Source: Bog-532 sp963828445
Lineage (GTDB): Bacteria > Actinomycetota > Actinomycetes > Streptosporangiales > Streptosporangiaceae
Reading direction: 5' to 3'
DNA: 64,000 bases
Assembly (NCBI GenBank): GCA_963828445.1
Contig: CAWHFP010000009.1
Location: forward strand, 62,001 to 126,000
Part shown: piece after piece, positions 17,734 through 28,705 of the stretch
How positions within the stretch are numbered: position 1 is the first letter of the stretch
Layout of the letters: the number at the start of each line of letters is the position of its first letter
Position numbers and translations under genes: made by a program
Notes under the pieces: model-generated
What the model saw: the letters and a program-made list of their open reading frames with translations, nothing else
Database searches by the model: none
Told to the model about the DNA's origin: nothing

Positions 17734-20700
17734 GTGACTACGACCGGCAACCCCTGGGATGACGACGGACCGCGTCCTCAACGCGTGCGCATCCGCCGCC
17801 CCGCCCCGGGTCGGCCCGGTCCCTGGGACGGCCCGGACGTCCCCGCGCCGCGGCCACCCGCTCCGGCCCCGGGCCCCCACTACGCCGAGGCCCCGTACGG
17901 CCCGGGCGCTGGCCACCCGTACCCGCCCGAGTCCGGGTACCCCGAGGGCCCCGCGTACCCGGAAGATCCCGCTTACGGCTACCCGGCTACCCGGCCGATC
18001 CCGGCCCCGGCTACCCGTATCAAGGTGGCGCCGGCCACCCGTACCAGCCCGACGCGGGCGGCCCCGACCTGAGCACCGGCTACCTGTACGTCGGCCGCGG
18101 CGACCAGGGCAGCCCGCCGCCCGGCTATGACCCCGAGGTGGCCGGCCCGCCCGACCTGTACGGCTACGAGCGTGGCCGGACCTCCTTCGTGCCCGACCCG
18201 CGTGAGGAGCCCTACGTCCCGCACCCGGCCTACGCGCCGAGCGAGTGGTACGAGCCCGGCTCCGGCTACCAGGGCGACGCCGACTGGGCCCCAGCCCCGG
18301 ACCCCAGCCCCGGACCCGGGCTACGGCCTGGACGACGGCTACGCCTACGCCGGGGAACCGGGCTACGAGCCCGGCCCGGAGTCCGGTTACGACGAATCCG
18401 GCTACGACGAGGGCCCGGCCCATCCGCCGGGTCCGCCCGGCTTCGAGTTCGGCTATCAGCCACCCCCCGAGCCGGTCCAGCCCGGCCCCGGCGGCTTCTT
18501 GGCCCCGCCCGCCGCCGACCCGTACGCTCAGCGAGGCCCGGAGCCGTACCCCCAGCCGGGCCCGGACCCCTACGGCCAGCCCGGCCCCTACGGCCAGCCC
18601 GGCGCCGGCCCGTACGCCCCGCCCGGCGCGGATCAGTACGGCCCGGCGGGCTCAGAGTTCTACGGCCAGCCCGCCGCCTACGGCCAGCCCGCCGCGGAAT
18701 TCGGCCAGCCGGACGCGGATCTCTACGGTCGGCCGGGCGCGGCTCTCTACGGCCAGCCGGGCGCGGAGTTCTACGCCCAGCCCGGCGCCGAGGCTTACCG
18801 CCAGCCAGGCCCGGACTCCTACGGCCGGCCCCGCGCCGGGGCCTACGCGCCACCCGCTCCGGGTGGGTACCGGCGGCCCGGCCCGGACGCGTACGCGGAG
18901 CCCGGCTACGGCCCGTACGCCGAGCCCGGCTACAGCGTGGCCGAGCCTGGTCCCGGCCCGTATGCCCAGCCCGGTTACGGCGCGACCGAGCCCGGCCGCG
19001 GCCCGTACGCCGAGCCCAGCCGGGGTCCGTACGCCGGCCCCGGCACCGGGGTCTACGGCCAGCCCGGCCCGGACGGGTACGCCGCCCCGGGCCCCGACCG
19101 CTACGCCCGCCCGGGCGGGCAGCAGTACGCCGCCCCAGGCCAAGACCCGTACGCCGCCCCGGGCCGGGACCCGTACGCCGTCCCGGGCCGGGACCCGTAC
19201 GCCGTCCCGGGCCGGGCCCCGTACGCCGCCCCGGGCCGGGACCCGTACGCCGCCCCGGGCCGGGACCCGTACGCCGCCCCGGGCTACGAGCTCAGTACCC
19301 GCCCGGGCTCCGAGGCCCCGCCGCCCCGCGCCCGCGACCTGACCGGCCCGCACCGGGCCCCGCCGCCCCGCGCCCGCGACCTGCCGGCACCCGGCCGCCC
19401 CGGCCCCCCCGGCCCGCCCGACATCGTCAGCTTCGGCGCCCCCGCCCCGGCCCTCCCGGCCGCCCGCCCAGCCCCAGGCGCCCGTCCCATCCCTGGCGAC
19501 CCGTCAGTCCCTTACGCCCGCCCGGTCCCGTCGCCCCCGCCCGTCTCGCTGGTCCCGCCGGCACCTCGCGCCCCCTCCGCCCCAGACCCCAGCCCCAGCA
19601 CCGGCGCCGACGTCGGCACCCCCTCCGGCCCACCCGGCTTCGAGTTCACCGGGTCCGGGTCCTCCTCCTTCAACGGCGCCGACGTCGATCCGTCCCGGCG
19701 GCCCCTGCTCGCGCTGCCCGCCGCCCCCGGCCAGGGCGCCCCCGGCAGCACCGAGATCGACGACGAGTTCGCCGCCGCCCGCGCCGACCGGGAAGGCCCG
19801 GCCACCGGCCCGCTCCGGCAGCAGGCCAGCACCACCCGGACCCGCGGCCGCCGCCCAGCCCGCGACGCCCAGGAAACCCGGGACCGGACCCGCCCCGGCG
19901 GCCGCGGCCCGGGTCGCGATCACCCGTTGCCGTCGCCGCTGTCCAAGGCCGGGATCAAGCACTGGGCCGTCCGCGCCGCCCTGCCCATGGTGTCGATGGT
20001 GGCCCTGGGCATCGGGCTGGTCGCGGCGTTCGGCGGCGGCCTCGGCGGGGCCGGCCCCAACCCGAACACGCTGTCGGCCGGCTTCCCGCCCGCCACCACG
20101 GCCAGCAACGACTTCGGCACCCTGGCCGCCGAGCAGGCCCGCGGCATCGACCAGGTGCTGACCACCGCGGCCAGTTCCGGCAGCCGGGTGGTGGTGACCG
20201 GCTCGCAGTCGGGGGCCCGGATCGCGCGGGCCCAGTTCCTGGTGTCGAGTGACGGCGGCCAGACCTGGAACCTGGGGGCCGAGCAGGCCGCCGGCGGCGG
20301 CCAGCCCGCCCCGGGCCACCCGGCCACGCTGATCGCGGGCGGGTCCGGGCACTGGGTCGCCATCGGCCCGGACAGCGTCTGGACCAGCGGCGCCGGCACG
20401 ACCTGGACCCTCCGCTCGGTCACCGGCATCGCTCCGGCTCAGGCCGGGGACCAGGTGACCGTGCTGCGCCGGACGGCCACCGGGTTCCTGGCCGCGGGCC
20501 GCACCGCCGCGGGCGGGCCGGTGGTGTGGATCTCCTCCACCGGCACCAGCTGGCAACGGCTGGGCTCGGCCCAGTTGCGGCTGACGGCGCCGGGCGGCGG
20601 CATGGTCGGCGCGATCACCGAAGCCGCTTCGGTGGGCCACACCATGGTCATCGCGGCCCGGACCGTGCCGCAGGGCATGGCGGTCTGGCGCAGCACCAAC

Positions 20701-22236
20701 GGCGGCTCGGCCTGGTCGCGGGTGACCGTGCCCGCCAGCCACGGGGCCAGCGGCGCCCTGGCCGGGCTGACCGCGGCCGGGGGCACGCTGGTGGCCATCC
20801 GCCCCGGCCAGCAGAACGGCCAGGCCGACGCGGTGGCGTTCACGTCGGCCGACGGCCAGAACTGGAAGTTCGGGGCCACCATCACCGGGCCGAACGGGGT
20901 CGCCCTGACCGTGCAGAACGTCAGCGGCGGGTCCGGCGGCGCGGTGCTCTCGGCGGCCAGCGTGGGCGGGGCCGTGCTCGCCTTCACCAGCACCAACGGG
21001 ACCGGCTGGCAGGCGGCGGGCACCTTGGGCAGCACCAACGCCGGGACCATCGCGGGCCTGGCCACCGTGAGCAACGGGGCCGTGGTCGCGGCGGGCAGCC
21101 TGGCCGGCCAGGTCGGGCAGCAGCCGCAGCTCAGCGTGGACCGCGCCGGGCAGGTCAGGCCGATCAACGTGGCCGCCATCCCCGGGGCCACCGAACCCGA
21201 ACTGGCCCTGACCGGCATCACGGCCGGCGGCAGCAACCAGGTCGCGGTGGGCAGCGCCAACGGCTTCCCGGCCACCTGGTTCTCCGCCGACGCGGGCACC
21301 ACCTGGTCGCGGGGCACCGGGGCCTCGCCCGCGGTGCTGAACCGGCCCGGCCTGCAGCAGCTGTCCAGCGTGGCCGAGGGCAATCGCGGCTGGGTCGCGG
21401 TCGGCGGTGTCCAGTCCGGGGCACCCCAGCATCCCGTCGTCGTCACCTCGGCCACCGGCCGCTCCTGGGAGGCGGCCGACGGGGCCAGCACGTTCAACGG
21501 GGCGGGCCTGTTCACCTCGGCGGTGGCGGCCGGGCCGGCCGGCTACGTCATCGTCGGCCGCGAGGTCACCGGGGGCCAGACCATCGCCGCCGCCTGGTGG
21601 TCGGCCGGGCCGACCGGCTGGCAGCGGGCCACCGACGCGGCCCCGGGCGCGCTCGACCAGGCCGGGGCCGCCCACCAGATGCTGGCCGTCACCGCCACCA
21701 GCGGCGGCTTCGCGGCGGTCGGCTCGACCGGCGCCCACCCGGCCGCCTGGACCTCGGCCACCGGCAAGACCTGGCAAGCGGTGACGCTGGCCGTGCCGTT
21801 GGGGGCGGCCAAGGCCCAGCTCAGCCAGGTCACCGTCAACGGCCACACGCTGGTGGCCACCGGCACCGCCACCGCGGTGTCCGGCCAGACCACCCCGTTC
21901 GCCGCCGCGTCGAACGACGGCGGCACCACCTGGACCGAAACCGCGCTGCCGTCACCGCGCGGGCGGGCCACCGTGACCGCGGTCGCCGCCACCGGCGCTG
22001 GTTTCACCGCGGTCGGCACGTTCGGCGTTCAGGGCGGCCAGGACGTGGTCATCTGGACCTCGCCCAACGGCCAGTCCTGGAAGGCCAACGCGCCCGCCGT
22101 CTCCGGCCTGGGCGGCCAGGGCATCCAGGAGATCACCGCCCTGACCGTCTCCGGCAGCACCCTGACCGGCGTCGGCTTCACCGCCACCCCCACCCGCGAA
22201 ACCCCCACCATCTGGCGCTCCCCCATCCGCAACTGA
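17734..22236 (+). CDS. Pro-rich single-pass membrane protein with Asp-box beta-propeller ectodomain (frameshifted in N-terminus)
   Basis: The GTG at 17734 (GAGGA 5 bases upstream) begins VTTTGNPWDDDGPRPQRVRI. The next 700-odd residues are Pro/Gly/Tyr-rich low complexity, with GYPx, YGQPG and YAAPGRDP repeats, likely cytoplasmic and disordered. One membrane helix follows (ALPMVSMVALGIGLVAAFGG, about 19976-20035). About 700 outside residues then carry some twelve Asp-box or BNR-like turns, e.g. SSDGGQTWNLG, STNGGSAWSRV, SADGQNWKFG, SADAGTTWSRG, SNDGGTTWTE, SPNGQSWKA, so probably one or two beta-propellers. Two frame breaks (about 17985 and 18310) lie in the repeats and are probably errors. There is no catalytic sialidase Arg triad, so a binding or scaffolding role is more likely than an enzyme. 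Confidence 0.75.
19144..19287 (+). repeat. Tandem 24-bp repeat, six units, coding DPYAAPGR
   Basis: Six consecutive units of GACCCGTACGCCGCCCCGGG plus CCGG, with A/V and D/A variants, encode (D/A)PY-A-(A/V)-PGR. The near-identity at DNA level indicates recent expansion and expected length variation between strains. Confidence 0.9.
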
Positions 22237-22245
22237 GGAGCCCGA

Positions 22246-22640
22246 GTGCCCGAACCCCTCAGCGTGGCGGTGGCCCAGCCGCCCTGCGCCCCCTACGATG
22301 TGGCCGCCAACGCGCGGGCGCACGCGGCCGCGGTCCGGCGGGCCGGGGCGCGGGTGGTGGTGTTCCTGGAGCTGTCGCTGACCGGGTACGAGCTGGACGC
22401 GGCGCCGGTGGACCCGGCCGACGAGCGGCTGGTCCCGCTCACCGGAGCCTGTGCCGAGACCGCCGCATCGCGACCGGGCACCGGCTCTGGGTGGCGGTGG
22501 CCAGCTTCGCCGGGCCCACCGGCGGCGGCTACGACCAGACCGCGGGGCGGTCCGGGATCTGGGCGCCCGACGGTGCCCTGATCACCGGGACCGGGTCGGA
22601 TTCCGGGGAAGCCACGACCGCAACCTTCGATAAATCAAAT
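22246..22640 (+). pseudogene. Carbon-nitrogen hydrolase with its centre deleted
   Basis: The frame from the GTG at 22246 matches the nitrilase-fold N-terminus: LSVAVAQPPCAPYDVAANAR, RRAGARVVVFLELSLTGYEL, including the catalytic Glu. At about 22452 it jumps, in another frame, to the C-terminal part ATGHRLWVAVASFAGPTGGG and SGIWAPDGALITGTGSDSGE. The middle of about 110 residues, which would hold the catalytic Lys and Cys, is missing, so it cannot be active. It starts 9 bases after the propeller gene with GAGGAG overlapping that stop, so it was once cotranscribed. A hairpin at 22619-22653 closes it. Confidence 0.75.
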
Positions 22641-22653
22641 ATGGAAGGTTGCG
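22619..22653. terminator. Hairpin with 10-bp arms and AT-rich loop
   Basis: CGCAACCTTC (22619-22628) pairs perfectly with GAAGGTTGCG (22644-22653) around a 15-base AT-rich loop. It sits between two converging genes and could stop transcription both ways. It shares CAACCTTCGA with the hairpin at 2691-2732. Confidence 0.55.
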
Positions 22654-22735
22654 TGCCGGAGTCCCGCTTACTGATTCGGGGTCCGGGTCTGGCGGGCGAA
22701 GCCCGCTGGAGGCTTGGCTCCCGAGGCCAGCACGG

Positions 22736-23536
22736 TCAGCCGAGGACCTCGGGGCGGCGGTGTTCCAGGCTGGGGATCGAGGTCCGGACCTGGGCCGTGA
22801 ACGACGGGTCGACCTCGGCCACCGCGACTCCCGCGAAGGGACCGAGGTCGAGGCGGACCGTGCCCATCGGGTCGACCAGCAGGCTGCGGCCGATCCCGGT
22901 CGGGGCCCGGGTCGGGCCCTCGTCGGGGTCGGGGACCTGGCCGACCGCGGCGACCCAGACCGTGTTCTCGATGGCGCGGGCCCGGGTCAGGGTGACCCAG
23001 TGCTCCTCCTTGAACAGGCCGGCGCCCCAGGCGGCGGGCATGGCCACCAGGTCGGCGCCGCCGCTGACCAGGGCCCGGGTCAGCTCGGGGAAGCGCAGGT
23101 CGTAGCAGATCTGCAGGCCCACGCTGAGCCCGGCCAGCTTGGCCACCACGGTCTCGTCGCCCGGCGCGATCAGGGCCGATTCCTGCTGGCCGAACGCGTC
23201 GAACAGGTGCAGCTTGTTGTAGGCGGCGACCAGGTGCCCGCTGGCGTCGAACGCCACCGCGGTGTTGTACACCCGCCCGTCCGGGGCCGGGGTGAAGATA
23301 CCCGCGACCAGCGCTACGCCGGTGTCGGCGGCCGCGGCCGCCAGCGCCGAGCCGAACTGGCCCGCGGGCGGGGCCGCCACCGGCCGGGGGTCGCAGCCGA
23401 ACCGGATCTGGGTCGCTTCCGGGAACACGGCCAGGTCGGCCCGCTGGGCGGCGGCCTCGGCCAGGGCCGCGCGGACCCGGACCAGGTTGACCGTGGGCTG
23501 GGAGCTGACCGGGATCTGGCAGAGCGCAACTCGCAT
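22736..23536 (-). CDS. Carbon-nitrogen hydrolase, omega-amidase-like
   Basis: The 266-residue protein has the full nitrilase-fold triad: Glu in VFPEATQIRF near residue 42, Lys in AAYNKLHLFDAFG near 109, Cys in GLQICYDLRFPELTR near 146. The FDAFGQQESA loop and its length match the Nit2/omega-amidase branch, which hydrolyses 2-oxoglutaramate or 2-oxosuccinamate. The start at 23536 (MRVALCQIPVSSQ) is where family members begin; upstream ATG codons would add 18 unconserved residues. It is divergent from the aminotransferase gene with 41 bases between starts, which suits a glutamine-transaminase/omega-amidase pair. Substrate assignment is inferred. Confidence 0.85.
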   Translation of the reverse strand: MRVALCQIPVSSQPTVNLVRVRAALAEAAAQRADLAVFPEATQIRFGCDPRPVAAPPAGQFGSALAAAAADTGVALVAGIFTPAPDGRVYNTAVAFDASGHLVAAYNKLHLFDAFGQQESALIAPGDETVVAKLAGLSVGLQICYDLRFPELTRALVSGGADLVAMPAAWGAGLFKEEHWVTLTRARAIENTVWVAAVGQVPDPDEGPTRAPTGIGRSLLVDPMGTVRLDLGPFAGVAVAEVDPSFTAQVRTSIPSLEHRRPEVLG

Positions 23537-23577
23537 GCTCCCCAGCCTAAGCGGCCCGGGCATGATGTCATGGGCGT

Positions 23578-24780
<1,203 letters not shown>

Positions 24781-25414
24781 ATGGACCCGGAACTGCTCCG
24801 CGCCGCCGAGGCGGCCAAGGGCTTCATGCCCCCGGCCGAAGGGCTGGCCCTGTACGAGACCGCGGCCGCCTACGCCCGGGTCGGCCCGATCATGGAGATC
24901 GGCACCTACTGCGGCAAGTCCACCATCTACCTGGCCGCGGCGGCCCGGAAGTTCGGCCAGACCGTGATGACCGTCGACCATCACCACGGGTCCGAGGAGC
25001 ACCAGCCGGGCTGGGAGTACCACGACACGCGCCCTGGCCGATCCCCGCACCGGGCAGCTGGACACGCTGCCGCAGTTCCGGGCCACGATGGCCGCGGCCG
25101 GGCTGGAGGACGACGTGGTCGCCATCGTGGGCCGGTCGGCCCGGGTGGCCCAGGTGTGGCGGGGCCTGCTGGGCATGGTGTTCATCGACGGCGGGCACAC
25201 CGACGAGGCCGCGCAGGCCGACTACGAGGGCTGGGCGCCGTTCGTGAGCCTGGGCGGGGCGCTGGTCATCCACGACGTGTTCCCCGACCCGGCCGACGGG
25301 GGCCAGGCCCCGTACCGCATCTACCAGCGGGCGCTGGAGTCCGGGGAGTTCACCGAGGTCCGGGCGCTGGGCTCGCTACGGGTGCTCGAACGCACCCGCC
25401 CGTCCCTCGGGTGA
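24781..25414 (+). CDS. Class I SAM-dependent methyltransferase (one frameshift)
   Basis: The first frame reads MDPELLRAAEAAKGFMPPAE then IMEIGTYCGKSTIYLAAAAR, a good SAM-binding motif I (EIGTYCGKS). After a break near 25030 a second frame continues AAAGLEDDVVAIVGRSA, MVFIDGGHTDEAAQADYEGW and ALVIHDVFPDPADGG, the acidic D-G-x-H and HD motifs of catechol-O-methyltransferase-like enzymes. Together these give about 211 residues. The break equals one extra or two missing bases and is probably an error. It follows the aminotransferase in the same open frame. Substrate unknown. Confidence 0.75.
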
Positions 25415-26474
25415 GCCGTCCGGGGTCTCCGGCGCGCAGCCGCAGTCGGCGTCCAGGGCGCCCGCGCCCGCATGAGCGTCCCTGAACACGCCGGCGCCCC
25501 CGGTGCGTGCCGGACAGCGCGTCGGCGGCCAGGATCACCGCGGCCGCGGTCCAGGCGCTGCGCTCAGCGGGGAAGTGCTGCTGGTGGGCGAACTGCCAGC
25601 CGGTCCAGTAGGCGCCGTCGGTGTCGCGCAGGTGCTGCACGTCGGCGAACAGCCGGGCCGCGGCGTCGGGCTGGCCCGCGGCGTGCAGGGCCAGCACCAG
25701 CTCACAGCTTTCGGCCCCGGTCACCCAGGGCTGGTCGTCCACGCAGCGGACCCCGAGTCCGGGCACCACGAACCGGTCCCAGCCCGCGGCCAGCCGCCGG
25801 GCCGCGGCGTCCCCGCGCAGCACCCCGCCCAGCACCGGGTAGTACCAGTCCATCGAGAACCGGCTCTTGTCCGCGAACGACTCCGGGTGCCAGGCCACCG
25901 CGTGGGCCAGCTGGTCGGCGGCCAGCTCCCAGTCCGGCTGGGACTCGCCCACGAAGTCGGCCAGGGCCACCGCGCAGCGCAGGCTCTGGTGGATGCTGGC
26001 GCAGCCGGTCAGCAGCGCGTGCCCGCCGGGCTGGCCGTGCCGGTCGCGTTCCCAGGCGATCTCCCCGCCCGGGGCCTGCAGGTCGAGCACCCACTCGACC
26101 GCCCGCCGGACCGTGGGCCACATGGTCTCGGCGAACCCGCGGTCCCCGGTGACCAGCAGCTCGTGCCAGACCCCGACCGCCACGTAGGCGGCGTGGTTGC
26201 TCTCGGCGGCCGGGTCGGTCACGGTCCCGGCCACGATGGCCCGCGGCCACGAGCCGTCGGCCCGCTGGACCCGGCGCAGCCAGGCGTAGGCCCGCCGGGC
26301 CGGGCCGGTCAGGCCGGCCGCGCTCAGCGCCATCGCACACTCGATGTGGTCCCACACGTCGACGTGGCCGTCGGGCCAGCCGATCGCGCCGGACGCCTCC
26401 TGGGCCGCGGCGATGCTGCGCGCGGTGGCCCGCACCCGGGCCGCGCTGAGCACCCCCGGAACGGCTGGGGTCAC
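25350..26474 (-). CDS. Prenyltransferase/squalene-cyclase-like alpha-toroid protein
   Basis: About 375 residues of helical repeats, including AAAQEASGAIGWPDGHVDVW, YAWLRRVQRADGSWP and LRCAVALADFVGE, form the QW-like pattern of (alpha/alpha)6 barrels seen in terpene cyclases, prenyltransferase beta subunits and some glycoside enzymes. No DxDD or DCTAE motif is visible, so cyclase activity is doubtful. The GTG at 26474 overlaps the upstream methyltransferase stop (GTGA), so they are an operon. The tail after DALSGTH is Arg-rich in this frame; another frame gives GAGVFRDAHAGAGALDADCG and a stop at 25376, so a frameshift near 25500 is likely. It converges on the 24781 gene. Confidence 0.65.
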   Translation of the reverse strand: MTPAVPGVLSAARVRATARSIAAAQEASGAIGWPDGHVDVWDHIECAMALSAAGLTGPARRAYAWLRRVQRADGSWPRAIVAGTVTDPAAESNHAAYVAVGVWHELLVTGDRGFAETMWPTVRRAVEWVLDLQAPGGEIAWERDRHGQPGGHALLTGCASIHQSLRCAVALADFVGESQPDWELAADQLAHAVAWHPESFADKSRFSMDWYYPVLGGVLRGDAAARRLAAGWDRFVVPGLGVRCVDDQPWVTGAESCELVLALHAAGQPDAAARLFADVQHLRDTDGAYWTGWQFAHQQHFPAERSAWTAAAVILAADALSGTHRGRRRVQGRSCGRGRPGRRLRLRAGDPGRLTRGTGGCVRAPVASPAPGPR

Positions 26475-27184
26475 GAGCGCGCGGCGGCGTAGACGACCAC
26501 GCTCTTGCCGATCAGCGGGTTGAGGGCCTGCTCGGCCAGGCGGGTGGCGGCGGGCTGGCGCATGATGTCCCAGACCAGCATCTTGTGGTAGGCCTGGGCC
26601 GCCGGATGATCGTCGTTGCCCACGCCGACCAGGCATTTCAGCCACCAGTAGGGCGAGTGCAGGCCGTGCGCGTGGTGGTGGCCGCCGATGGCCAGCCCGG
26701 CCCGGCGCAGCTTGGCTTCCAGCTCCAGCCGGGTGTAGATGCGCACGTGGCCGCCGGGCACCTCGTGGTACTCGCGGGACAGGCCCCAGCAGATCCGTTC
26801 CGGCAGCCAGGCCGGCACGGTGACGGCCAGCACGCCTCCCGGCCGCAGCACCCGGGCCACCTCGTTCATGGCCCGCTGGTCGTCCAGGATGTGCTCGAAC
26901 ACCTCGGCCGCGATGACCTTGTCGAACGAGTTGTCGGCGAACGGCAGCACGGTGGCGTCGCCGGACACGGCCGCGCTGCCCGCGTCCGCGGGCACCTGGC
27001 CCTCGGCCCGCATGGCCCCGCACATCCCGGCCACCGCGGCCAGTTCCTGGCGGTCCAGGTCGAAGGCCACCACCCGGGCCCCCCGCCGGTAGGCCTCGTA
27101 GGCGTGCCGGCCGTTGCCGGCGCCCACGTCCAGGACGCGGTCGCCCGGGGCGATCTGGAGCCGGCTGTAGTCGACCGTCAGCAA
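26471..27184 (-). CDS. Class I SAM-dependent methyltransferase
   Basis: The 237-residue protein has SAM motif I VLDVGAGNGRHAYEAYRRG, then FDLDRQEL, GDATVLPFADNSFDKVIAAE with VFEHI, and VLRPGGVLAVTVP. It belongs to the UbiE/Methyltransf_11 group. The start is a TTG at 27184: GGAGGA lies 8 bases upstream and the family pattern begins just after. It overlaps the glycosyltransferase stop by 7 bases and the next gene start by 4, so the three genes form a tight operon. The ribosome site occurs in a duplicated 12-base unit (27186-27197 and 27201-27212). A sugar, lipid or polyketide acceptor is possible; none can be chosen. Confidence 0.88.
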   Translation of the reverse strand: MLTVDYSRLQIAPGDRVLDVGAGNGRHAYEAYRRGARVVAFDLDRQELAAVAGMCGAMRAEGQVPADAGSAAVSGDATVLPFADNSFDKVIAAEVFEHILDDQRAMNEVARVLRPGGVLAVTVPAWLPERICWGLSREYHEVPGGHVRIYTRLELEAKLRRAGLAIGGHHHAHGLHSPYWWLKCLVGVGNDDHPAAQAYHKMLVWDIMRQPAATRLAEQALNPLIGKSVVVYAAARS

Positions 27185-28488
27185 GGCTGTGTTCCTCCGC
27201 GCTGTGTTCCTCGGCGCCGTGTCCGATCCTGCTGGGCCGCGATGGCCTGGTGGTAGCGCTCGGCGGTGGCCTGGGCCACGGCCGGCCACGCGAACCGCTC
27301 CTGGACCCGTTGCCAGGCGGCCCGGGACAGCCGCTCCCGCTCGCGCGGGCTGTCGTGCAGCCGCCGCAGGGCCGCGGCCAGCTCCTCCGGGTCACCCGGG
27401 GTGACCAGCTCGGCGGCGTCCCCGGTGACCTCGGGGATCGCGCCCGCCCGGCTGGCCACCAGCGGCGTGCCCGACGCCATGTGCTCCACCGCGGGCAGCG
27501 AGAAGCCCTCGTAGAGCGACGGCACCACGGCCAGCTCGGCGCTGGCCAGCAGCCCGGCCAGCTCGTCGTCGCTGATCCCCGCGGTGAACCGGACCCGGTC
27601 GGCCAGGGACAGCTCGGCGATCAGTCGTTCCGTCGGGCCGCCGGTCGCGACCTTGCCGACCACGGTCAGCCGCACGTCCCGCTCGGTGGCCACCTTGGCC
27701 ACCGCCCGCAGCAGCACCGGCAGCCCCTTGAGCGGCGATTCGGCGCTGGTCACGGCCACGATGCGGCCGGGGACGCGCGGCGTGCCGCGGGGGTGGAAGA
27801 CCCGGGTGTCGACACCCAGCGGGATGATGTCCACGCTGCCGGGGCGGAGCCGGAAGTCACGGTAGATGTCGCGCCGGGAGGACTCGGACACCGTGATGAC
27901 CGGGCCGGCCTGCGCGGCCCGCCGGGCCACCCGGGCCTGCATGCGGACGAACCCGTACCAGCGGCGCTTGGACAGCCGGGCCAGGCCGCGGCTGGCCTCC
28001 AGCTCGATCTTGCGGTCCACGCTGATCGGGTGGTGGATGCTGGTCACCAGGGGCAGGCCGAGCCGGGGCACGCCCAGCAGCCCGTAGCCGAGCCCCTGGT
28101 TGTCGTGCACGACGTCGAAGTCGGCCCGCCGGTCGCGCAGGGCCCGCAGCGCCCGCAGGCTGAACGTGAGCGGCTCGGGGAACCCGCCGCTCCACATGGT
28201 GGTGGTCTCCAGCACGTCGACCCAGTCCCGGTACTCGTCCCGGTGCGGGGTCCGGAACGGGTCCTCGTCCCGGTACAGGTCCAGGCTGGGCACCTCGCGC
28301 AGGCGCGGGCCGGGGTCCAGGTCGGGGTAGGGCTGGCCGGAGAACACCTCGACCGTGTGGCCGAGCGCGGCCAGTTCCCGGCTCAGGTGCCGGACGTAGA
28401 CGCCCTGGCCACCGCAGTGCGCCTTGCTCCGGTAGGACAGCAGGGCCACCCGGAGCGGACCGCCCTCGAACCTCACCCGGTTCACCAT
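27178..28488 (-). CDS. GT4-family glycosyltransferase (GT-B fold)
   Basis: The 436-residue enzyme begins with LRVALLSYRSKAHCGGQGVY then VRHLSRELAALGHTVEV, a glycine-rich GT-B N-terminal loop. It continues with VVHDNQGLGYGLL, VITVSESSRRDI, IIPLGVDTRVFHP and a C-terminal donor site PSLYEGFSLPAVEHMASGTP, the E-x7-E motif of retaining GT4 enzymes. It transfers a sugar from a nucleotide sugar on the cytoplasmic side. It leads the operon glycosyltransferase-methyltransferase-toroid protein. The tail RRRGTQRGGTQ comes from the small duplication that also carries the next ribosome site. Acceptor unknown; mycobacterial MGLP-type gene neighbourhoods are a loose parallel. Confidence 0.9.
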   Translation of the reverse strand: MVNRVRFEGGPLRVALLSYRSKAHCGGQGVYVRHLSRELAALGHTVEVFSGQPYPDLDPGPRLREVPSLDLYRDEDPFRTPHRDEYRDWVDVLETTTMWSGGFPEPLTFSLRALRALRDRRADFDVVHDNQGLGYGLLGVPRLGLPLVTSIHHPISVDRKIELEASRGLARLSKRRWYGFVRMQARVARRAAQAGPVITVSESSRRDIYRDFRLRPGSVDIIPLGVDTRVFHPRGTPRVPGRIVAVTSAESPLKGLPVLLRAVAKVATERDVRLTVVGKVATGGPTERLIAELSLADRVRFTAGISDDELAGLLASAELAVVPSLYEGFSLPAVEHMASGTPLVASRAGAIPEVTGDAAELVTPGDPEELAAALRRLHDSPRERERLSRAAWQRVQERFAWPAVAQATAERYHQAIAAQQDRTRRRGTQRGGTQPC

Positions 28489-28629
28489 CCTCGTCCGCTG
28501 CTGGGCACGTGCTGGGTACTGCCCGGAGTAGCTTTCAGGCTGCGAACATTACCACCGGGTAGTGCTGGCCCTCAGGGGAAGTAGGGCGGCGGATGATCAG
28601 TCGCGGTCCGCGCTCTCACCTGGTCTCTG

Positions 28630-28643
28630 GCATGAAACCATGC
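28630..28643. promoter_or_regulatory. Small dyad GCATG-N4-CATGC ahead of the RpiR gene
   Basis: The half-site GCATGAA here (28630-28636) recurs in the longer dyad at 31169-31192 between hutH and the importer genes. Candidate RpiR autoregulatory site. Confidence 0.4.
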
Positions 28644-28705
28644 GAGAACTTACGCTGTGAATGATCCTGTACACGACGGCCAGCGAGCAAGGAAGGTCGG
28701 GCGCG

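Noticed and set aside
17523..17750. 75-codon minus-strand ORF upstream of kgd
   Set aside because: It lies in the divergent promoter region, has no ribosome site and no family pattern.
19144..19287. Possible CRISPR array
   Set aside because: The 24-bp units are contiguous with no spacers and translate in frame as an 8-residue protein repeat.
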